From NCBI GenBank assembly GCA_023228325.1, contig JALOBK010000001.1, positions 186,001 through 250,000 of the forward strand: DNA of 64,000 nt. Direction: 5' to 3'. Positions 58,518 through 64,000 of the stretch are shown here, piece after piece; the first letter of the stretch is position 1; every line of letters begins with the position of its first letter. Origin of the DNA: a bacterium. Its GTDB lineage: Bacteria; Auribacterota; UBA6266. The position numbers and the translations under genes were made by a program. The notes beneath the pieces are model-generated. The model made no database searches. It was given only the letters and a program-made list of their open reading frames with translations, and was not told where the DNA came from.

Positions 58518-59771
58518 TTATTTCCCCCTTTTTTTGTTTAAAGCCTCTTCAATCATTGCCAGGTCTTTCTGTATTTCCTTTTCATCCGGTTCAAGCTCTA
58601 TAGCTTTTTTTACACATTGATATGCCTCTTCGTATCTCCCTGTTTTATAAAGCAATTCAGCTTTTGTGCTGATTATAATACCGTTATCAGGACTCAAAGC
58701 TATTGCCAGCTCTATCAATTTCAAACCTTCCTCAATGTTTTCACCGGATTTATAATAATTATAGGCCTTTGTATTATAGGCTTTGCTTAAACCATCAGTT
58801 ACGCGGCTGTCCTGCAGTCCCTTTTCATAAGCAAATTCCAACCGTTCAATTGCCTTATCATTATTATATGTAAGAAAATAAAACATGCCTTCCGCATAAG
58901 CAAGCCTCACATTGCCGGGGGAAACTTCATATCCTTTTTTGAACCACTCTAAGGCCTTTCCATACTGAACTTCATCTTTGCTTTTAGCATAAAGGTACAT
59001 ATAGAGGTTAGCTATACTTACATATGTCAATATATAATCCGGATCCAGTTCAAGAGATTTTTTATAGTATTTCATAATTAAACCCAGATTTTTCTCTATA
59101 TTTGATAAGTCTGCATTCCTTATAGCTCCTGCTAACACTCTATAACCACGTGCATTATCGGGCTCAAGCTTGATGACTTCCTGAAATATTTTTATTACAT
59201 TGTTTTCATCAGGGACAGCTTCACAAGCCCACAAATAGATTTGATAATAAACATCCATTTCATCCTTATTATTCTGGAGTTCGCTAACCTTTTTGAGTTC
59301 ACACGCTGCCTCTTTATAATTCTGTTTTAAAATGTTGTAATGAACTGAAAGCCATCTGTTATAAAAATTATCGGAATTTACTTCGTCCGCCCTGTCAAGC
59401 CACATTTTCCCTTCGACCATACGGTCGTTAAGCATATAAGTCCTCGCAAGGTTGCCGTAAACTACATCTTTCTCCTCACAATCATCAGGTAAATACGCTA
59501 CCTGTAACTCCGTCGCCTTTAGCAGATTTTCATAATCCCCAACGTAATCAAAACAATATGCCAGACACTCATAAAGTTCACTGTTATAAGGATCTTCTTC
59601 CAACTGATATAAAAGAGCATTGATGGCATCTTCCGGAGTTCTCTCTTCTTCAAAATCAGCTTCCGCAGGTTTATTCGGCCTATCTAATTTCAAATTTGTT
59701 TTGGCAATTGAACCAAAACACGGCAGGATTAAAAACACCGCAAGAATGGCTATAACAGCGTTTCTTTTCAA
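58518..59771 (-). CDS. Secreted or lipid-anchored TPR-repeat protein
   Basis: About 417 residues: signal peptide LKRNAVIAILAVFLILPCFG from a TTG at 59771 with AAAGGG ahead (the frame is open to 59813), then about eight to ten TPR units (EPDNARGYRVLAGAI, ELDPDYILTYVSIANLY, EVSPGNVRLAYAEGMFY, ALSPDNGIIISTKAELLY, ELEPDEKEIQKDLAMI). LPCF is a possible lipobox. TPR proteins scaffold envelope complexes. The palindrome at 59808-59823 lies in its leader. Confidence 0.82.
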   Translation of the reverse strand: MKRNAVIAILAVFLILPCFGSIAKTNLKLDRPNKPAEADFEEERTPEDAINALLYQLEEDPYNSELYECLAYCFDYVGDYENLLKATELQVAYLPDDCEEKDVVYGNLARTYMLNDRMVEGKMWLDRADEVNSDNFYNRWLSVHYNILKQNYKEAACELKKVSELQNNKDEMDVYYQIYLWACEAVPDENNVIKIFQEVIKLEPDNARGYRVLAGAIRNADLSNIEKNLGLIMKYYKKSLELDPDYILTYVSIANLYMYLYAKSKDEVQYGKALEWFKKGYEVSPGNVRLAYAEGMFYFLTYNNDKAIERLEFAYEKGLQDSRVTDGLSKAYNTKAYNYYKSGENIEEGLKLIELAIALSPDNGIIISTKAELLYKTGRYEEAYQCVKKAIELEPDEKEIQKDLAMIEEALNKKRGK

Positions 59772-59807
59772 GGATATCCCTTTTTTGAGAATATTAACAT
59801 GCTCTAA

Positions 59808-59823
59808 CGACAAGGTAATGTCG
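59808..59823. promoter_or_regulatory. CGACA-N6-TGTCG palindrome, leader of the TPR gene
   Basis: CGACAAGGTAATGTCG, 37 bases before the preferred TTG start. A minus-strand CATGTT lies 17 bases past GCGACA. Confidence 0.5.
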
Positions 59824-59840
59824 CTATGATAAAAATTAAT

Positions 59841-59876
59841 AAAAAAACCCTCCGCAGAAGATATCCGCGAAGGGTT
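59841..59876 (-). terminator. Intrinsic terminator of the polyamine genes
   Basis: Minus strand: AACCCT (5' arm) and AGGGTT (3' arm) with TCGCGGATATCTTCTGCGG inside, followed by seven T (59847-59841). It lies about 44 bases after the carboxynorspermidine dehydrogenase stop. A related sequence is at 30127-30157. Confidence 0.8.
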
Positions 59877-59919
59877 CTATTTTTAACTGTCATATTATGC
59901 GGACATTCCGCTTTTATTA

Positions 59920-61167
59920 TTACCGGACTCTCTTGCTTTCAGGAAGAGGTTTCGGATGTTCTTCAACAACTGTCGGAAGACCTATCCTGTTCAGTATCTC
60001 TATGAACGGGTCAGGGTCGAGCTCTTCCACATTTGCCATAGTCTTCACATCCCACGGGCCTTTCGCTATAAGCATCGCGGCGGCTACCGGCGGGACACCG
60101 GCCGTGTAAGAAATCGCCTGAGATTCCACTTCCCTGTAACATTCGGCATGGTCGCAGGTGTTATAAATGAATATTTCCCTGCGCTTGCCGTCTTTCTCCC
60201 CTTTAACATAATTGCCTATACAGGTCTTGCCCGTATAGTTGGGCGCGAGAGACGACGGGTCGGGCAGAATCGCCTTAAGCACTTTCAGCGGCACGACTTC
60301 GACTCCCTCGGCTGTTTTAATCGGCTTCTCGGAAGTCAGGCCCAGGTTAGTCAGAACGGTAAACACATTTATATAGTGGTCGCCGAACCCCATCCAGAAA
60401 CGTATGCTGTTCGCGTCAATGTTTTTCGAAAGCGAGTGCAGCTCGTCATGGCCGTTTAAGTAAACCGGCTGTTCCCCGACAACCGGAAAATCATACATCA
60501 TCTTTATTGAATGGACTTTCTCCATAACCCATTTGCGGTCTATCCATGTCCAGACTTTCTTGAACTCGCGGAAATTGATTTCGGGGTCGAAGTTTGTCGC
60601 GAAATATTTCCCGTAACTGCCGGCGTTAACGTCCATTATGTCAATAGTGTCAATCTTATCGAAGTAATGTTTCACCGCGAGCGCGCAGTAAGCGTTGACG
60701 ACTCCCGGATCGAATCCGGCCCCGAGTATAGCGGTGATATTATTCGCCTTGCATTTATCTTTGCGTTTCCATTCGTAGTTAGCGTACCAGGGCGGGTCTT
60801 CGCAGACTTTATTGGGATCTTCATGTATCGCAGTATCCATATAGGCGACTCCCGCCTGAATGCATGCCTCAAGAAGAGACATATTCACATAAGCCTGCGC
60901 GAGGTTGATAACGATTTCAGAGCCGGTATCTTTTATCAGTTTTACCGTCGCGGGAATATCAAGGGCGTTTATCTGCTTCGAATACAGTTTTTTTGACTTA
61001 TCTTTAAGGTGATTTTTCTTTTTTACGCTCTCGATAATCTTATCGCATTTTTCTTTTGTCCTTGAAGCAATACAGATATCGCCGAGAACATCGTTATTCA
61101 TAGCGCATTTATGGGCAGCCACATGCGCCACTCCGCCCGCTCCCACAATTAAAACATTCTTCTTCAT
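59920..61167 (-). CDS. Carboxynorspermidine dehydrogenase (saccharopine dehydrogenase-like)
   Basis: 415 residues, NAD(P)-binding fold with GAGGVAHVAAH at the N-terminus, DTAIHEDP, ILGAGFDPGVVNAYCALAV and the C-terminal TCDHAECYREVESQAISYTAG. It reductively condenses aspartate semialdehyde with a diamine to carboxynorspermidine or carboxyspermidine. It follows the decarboxylase gene by 62 bases, the normal pairing of this polyamine route. An intrinsic terminator follows. Confidence 0.92.
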   Translation of the reverse strand: MKKNVLIVGAGGVAHVAAHKCAMNNDVLGDICIASRTKEKCDKIIESVKKKNHLKDKSKKLYSKQINALDIPATVKLIKDTGSEIVINLAQAYVNMSLLEACIQAGVAYMDTAIHEDPNKVCEDPPWYANYEWKRKDKCKANNITAILGAGFDPGVVNAYCALAVKHYFDKIDTIDIMDVNAGSYGKYFATNFDPEINFREFKKVWTWIDRKWVMEKVHSIKMMYDFPVVGEQPVYLNGHDELHSLSKNIDANSIRFWMGFGDHYINVFTVLTNLGLTSEKPIKTAEGVEVVPLKVLKAILPDPSSLAPNYTGKTCIGNYVKGEKDGKRREIFIYNTCDHAECYREVESQAISYTAGVPPVAAAMLIAKGPWDVKTMANVEELDPDPFIEILNRIGLPTVVEEHPKPLPESKRVR

Positions 61168-61229
61168 CCCTTATATCTCCTTTACTATCCCGTCATATTC
61201 CTTCGGAATGCCGGCGGCGGAACTTCACA

Positions 61230-62327
61230 TTATAAATCATCCACAAAATCTTTATAAGTAAATTTCCTGACCACATCCATTCTGCCGTTAAGCCGCCTGA
61301 CCACTATAGAAGGCATCTCAAGCCCGTTAAACCAGTTCTTTTTAACCATTGTGTAACCTGCTGTATCAGAAAATGTTATTACACCGCCGATTTTAAGTTT
61401 TGATTTGAAGTTGTATGTCCCGAAAACATCACCGGCAAGGCACGAGCGCCCGGCTATCATATATTTATGCTTTCCCGCGCCTGAGTTTTTCACCTTGGCC
61501 GGAAGCCTGTAAATGAGCAGATCAAGCATATGGGCCTCGGTTGACGCGTCAACTATCGCGATATCGATTTCGTTACGCACAATATCAACAACTCTCGTAA
61601 CCAGTTCGGCCGATTGCGTAACAGCGCTTTCGCCGGGTTCAAGATAGACCTGGACGCCGAAGCGTTCCGCAAATTCTTTCAACTTGCGGCAGAACCTGTC
61701 AAGAGGGTACCCTTCCTTCGAAAAATAATATCCCCCTCCAAGGCTCACCCATTTGAGTTTTTTAAGCACATCGCCGTACGCGCGGCTTACATAATCAAGA
61801 TTATCCGAAAAATCCTTAAAACTATCGTTCTCACAGTTGAAATGGAACATAGCGCCGCTCAGAAAACACAGGACGCCGGAAAGCGACTTTTTATCCGACA
61901 CGCCAAGGCGCGAATACCTGCGGGCCGGGTCGGCCAGGTCGAAACGGGAATAACTGATTTTCGGGTTTATCCTTATGCCTATATCAAGGCCTTTAACATA
62001 AGGGCGGAACCTTTTTAACTGCGAGACGGAATTAAAAATTATCTTATCGGAAAATTTTGCCAGCTCTTTTATTTCTCTTTCGTTATAGCCGACGGAATAA
62101 GCATGGACTTCCTTCCCGAATTTTTCGCGCCCGAGGCGGGCTTCATAAAGCGAGCTTGAAGTGGTCCCGTCCATATACTTTTTCATCAGGTTAAAGACGC
62201 TCCACGTCGAAAAACATTTAAGGGCAAGGACGGATTTCGCGCCGGAACAGTCTCTGATATGCCTTATTATCTTCAGATTTTTAAGCAGTTTTCGTTCATC
62301 AATGAGATAGTAGGGAGTCTCAATCAT
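61230..62327 (-). CDS. nspC: Carboxynorspermidine decarboxylase
   Basis: 365 residues, fold-type III PLP enzyme: PLP lysine K37 in SVLALKCFSTW, start METPYYLIDE, GTTSSSLYEARLG, phosphate-binding WVSLGGGYYFSK, RLNGRMDVV. It removes CO2 from carboxynorspermidine/carboxyspermidine to give norspermidine or spermidine. It is the first gene of the two-gene polyamine operon, driven by a TTGCAA-N17-TATTAA promoter at 62387-62415. Confidence 0.93.
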   Translation of the reverse strand: MIETPYYLIDERKLLKNLKIIRHIRDCSGAKSVLALKCFSTWSVFNLMKKYMDGTTSSSLYEARLGREKFGKEVHAYSVGYNEREIKELAKFSDKIIFNSVSQLKRFRPYVKGLDIGIRINPKISYSRFDLADPARRYSRLGVSDKKSLSGVLCFLSGAMFHFNCENDSFKDFSDNLDYVSRAYGDVLKKLKWVSLGGGYYFSKEGYPLDRFCRKLKEFAERFGVQVYLEPGESAVTQSAELVTRVVDIVRNEIDIAIVDASTEAHMLDLLIYRLPAKVKNSGAGKHKYMIAGRSCLAGDVFGTYNFKSKLKIGGVITFSDTAGYTMVKKNWFNGLEMPSIVVRRLNGRMDVVRKFTYKDFVDDL

Positions 62328-62386
62328 TTCTTCTGATAATATTCTCTCAACAGATTAATATATTAATTTTAAAAAATACCCATATA

Positions 62387-62415
62387 TTAATAATCAATCC
62401 TGAATTTGTTTGCAA
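62387..62415 (-). promoter_or_regulatory. Promoter of the polyamine operon
   Basis: Minus strand TTGCAA (62410-62415), 17-base spacer, TATTAA (62387-62392), about 60 bases before the nspC start. Confidence 0.6.
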
Positions 62416-62468
62416 GTTATTTTTATATTTTTCCGGGTCTGAACGTAAAAAACGGGAAAGCGGCGGCT

Positions 62469-64000
62469 TCAGGAATTCTTGCGGCTTGTATGCCTGAAGC
62501 GCAAATGTGATCTGGCTGATTTAAGTTTTTGAGAAAAAGAACCTTTTTTGAAATCGGCAACCCAGCCTTTTAAAATAAACCAGCCTCCGAACCTTATCAA
62601 ATGGCTTCTCCAGTAGCGGTACCATCTTCTCCATCCCTGCTTGATATTGTGTAAAAAGAAAATCACCGAAGGGAAAGAGATTATGTGAAGGCCTATCATA
62701 AACATATATTTAAACTGGTAAAAAGCCCCCATTATCTTCTTCACGGATTTCTGCATCTCTTCCGCGCTCAACGGGGCGTCGGGCTCGAACAAAGGGAAAT
62801 TGCCGTCATAAAACTCCCAGCCGACATCTTTCAGCGGATATATCCTGTTCTGTTTTTCAAGCCTTGCCCGGAGTTCCGTTCCCGGGAGAGGAACAGGTAT
62901 CATAACCTGGATTGTATCAAGCCGGGCTTTTTTAATGAATTTTTTAAATCTCTTTATCCTCTCATCCGAAGACATCCTGAACTGCTCGTTTTCTTTCATA
63001 GGGTATCCGAATATAAACATCCCGTGTATCAGAAATCCCATCTTGCGGTATATTCCCGCCAACAACAGCATATCTCCGGGAGTTATGGCTTTGTTCATCG
63101 CCTTTAATTCTTCTTCGATAGGCGACTCAAAGCCTATCGCCACGGATGATATACTCGCTTTGCGCATAGCAGACAGGAGTTCCGTGTCTTTCGCCTTATC
63201 GAGACGTATCTGGACGGCAAGGTCAAGCCTCTTGCTTATTTTTTTCTGATACTGTTCAAGCATATTACAGAAGCGGATGGTTTCATCGCGCTGCTGGCCG
63301 AACAGGTCATCGACAACAAAAAAATTCCTCGCATTCTTTGTTTCGACAAGGGAACTTATCTGTTCCATAAGCCGCTCGGGGGAAGAATACCTTGGCTTAC
63401 CTTTAACGGTGCAAAACTCGCAGTTCATCCCACAGCCGCGGATTCTCTCAACGGGGTAAAGTGTTATTTTAGCGTAGCGGACAAGAGCAAAATCGGGAAC
63501 CGGCAATTTGTCGAAATCCGTTATCGGTTCCCTTTCCGGCGTAAAAACCGCCTTACCTTTTTCCAGATAAGCTATGCCTTTGACTTCGCTTAATTTCAAC
63601 TTTCCCTGTAATGCCAGAAGAAGTTCTTTGATGGTCTCTTCGCCCTCGCCGATAACAACATAATCTATGGAAGAGTTCAGCGCTTCAACAATGTTTTCTC
63701 CCGCAAAATGCTGGCCGCCGGCAATTGTCGCCACACCCTGTTTTTTATAAAACTCAGCCAATTCATAGACTCTGGGAATTGTGCTCGTCAGCCCGCCGTA
63801 AAAACCCGCGGCATCGGCAAACCTTATATTCTGCAGGAAATCGTGGTCTGCTCCGGTATCCTCGCCTCTGGGGCCGTAGAGCCTGAGATTGTTTTCGTCT
63901 ATGACCTCGGCATCCCATCCTTCCATCTCATTGACAGCGCTTGCCACCGACACGGGGCCTAAAGCCGTGGTCCTTCTCGCTATGGACGAATAAATATTGA
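62469..64000 (-). CDS. B12-binding radical SAM protein (N-terminus beyond the right edge)
   Basis: The frame is open without a stop to the window edge; a GTG at 63953 is not the start, since the preceding codons read SSIARRTTALGPVS, a continuing B12-binding domain. Visible parts: cobalamin-type domain (GGLTSTIPRVYELAEFYK, GVATIAGGQHF, YVVIGEGEETIKELLLAL), the radical SAM cluster in RGCGMNCEFCTVKG (C-x3-C-x2-C) and a C-terminal region with amphipathic or membrane-associated helices (MFMIGLHIISFPSVIFFL). It is likely a lipid or small-molecule modifying enzyme, substrate unknown. The end is intact. Confidence 0.85.
   Translation of the reverse strand, partial: NIYSSIARRTTALGPVSVASAVNEMEGWDAEVIDENNLRLYGPRGEDTGADHDFLQNIRFADAAGFYGGLTSTIPRVYELAEFYKKQGVATIAGGQHFAGENIVEALNSSIDYVVIGEGEETIKELLLALQGKLKLSEVKGIAYLEKGKAVFTPEREPITDFDKLPVPDFALVRYAKITLYPVERIRGCGMNCEFCTVKGKPRYSSPERLMEQISSLVETKNARNFFVVDDLFGQQRDETIRFCNMLEQYQKKISKRLDLAVQIRLDKAKDTELLSAMRKASISSVAIGFESPIEEELKAMNKAITPGDMLLLAGIYRKMGFLIHGMFIFGYPMKENEQFRMSSDERIKRFKKFIKKARLDTIQVMIPVPLPGTELRARLEKQNRIYPLKDVGWEFYDGNFPLFEPDAPLSAEEMQKSVKKIMGAFYQFKYMFMIGLHIISFPSVIFFLHNIKQGWRRWYRYWRSHLIRFGGWFILKGWVADFKKGSFSQKLKSARSHLRFRHTSRKNS

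Noticed and set aside
27085..59823. Standard LexA boxes (CTGT-N8-ACAG or GAAC-N4-GTTC)
   Set aside because: The arms CGACA/TGTCG with N6 do not match either known box, so no LexA claim is made; only a common regulator is proposed.

Overview
The window looks like chromosomal DNA of an uncultivated, Gram-negative, largely anaerobic bacterium of a candidate phylum. The outer membrane is inferred from a PEP-CTERM protein, a secretin-domain protein and an AsmA-like protein. Anaerobic life is inferred from a 2-oxoacid:ferredoxin oxidoreductase, rubredoxin and desulforedoxin-type iron proteins, hemerythrin and several radical SAM enzymes. Intergenic arrays of short words of the CCTAAACTCTAAATCC type recall Omnitrophota-like genomes, but that placement is only an impression. 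Almost every gene is on the minus strand; the exceptions are a fragment at the left edge, an AsmA-like gene and an rhlE-type helicase. I saw no rRNA, tRNA or CRISPR array. Layout: (1) 0.1-6.4 kb, a compact oxygen-defence operon: hemerythrin, thioredoxin-reductase-like flavoprotein, a 38-aa ORF, 2-oxoacid:ferredoxin oxidoreductase (KorAB), a dodecin-rubredoxin fusion, a thiol peroxidase-pterin dehydratase fusion and Cu/Zn superoxide dismutase, preceded by a desulforedoxin-like protein. (2) 6.4-10 kb, two response regulators and a multi-PAS histidine kinase. (3) 10-23 kb, ordinary chromosome: AsmA-like protein, ECF sigma/anti-sigma/Spy-like envelope operon, a beta-repeat protein, typA, a cold shock gene with an attenuator-like leader, rhlE, a frameshifted SpoIIE-type phosphatase with its periplasmic binding protein, and a PEP-CTERM protein. 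(4) 23-48.6 kb, an accessory island rich in repeats: K+ and cation transporters, then defence genes. A cassette at 27-30 kb holds a beta-CASP nuclease, a PD-(D/E)XK protein and a uracil-DNA-glycosylase-like protein. A tightly packed 12.5-kb defence operon runs abiF ncRNA-abiF-radC-hsdR-hsdS-hsdM-SIR2-STAND. An AbiE toxin-antitoxin pair, a bile-acid-type symporter and a REP-associated transposase (RAYT) with about ten scattered REP elements follow. A roughly 280-340 bp inverted repeat flanks 23.5-46.1 kb. (5) 48.7-64 kb, metabolism and envelope: a TPP-dependent 2-oxoacid decarboxylase, TrpB2, a radical SAM DNA-repair-type protein, an HTH/nucleotidyltransferase pair, an ABC-2 exporter, small zinc-ribbon proteins, a TPR protein, the carboxynorspermidine polyamine pathway and a B12-binding radical SAM protein cut by the right edge. 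Regulatory structure visible by eye: a recurring sigma-70-type promoter TTGTAA-N17/18-TAAAAT before four genes; a palindrome CGACA-N6-TGTCG at five intergenic sites, possibly one regulon; palindromic operators over the promoters of AbiE and of the HTH/nucleotidyltransferase pair; and promoter-hairpin-T-run units that look like small RNAs at 42.9 and 56.9 kb. The strongest candidates for something new are the redox operon with two unusual fusions, the composite defence operon with a split SIR2/STAND module, and the palindrome regulon.
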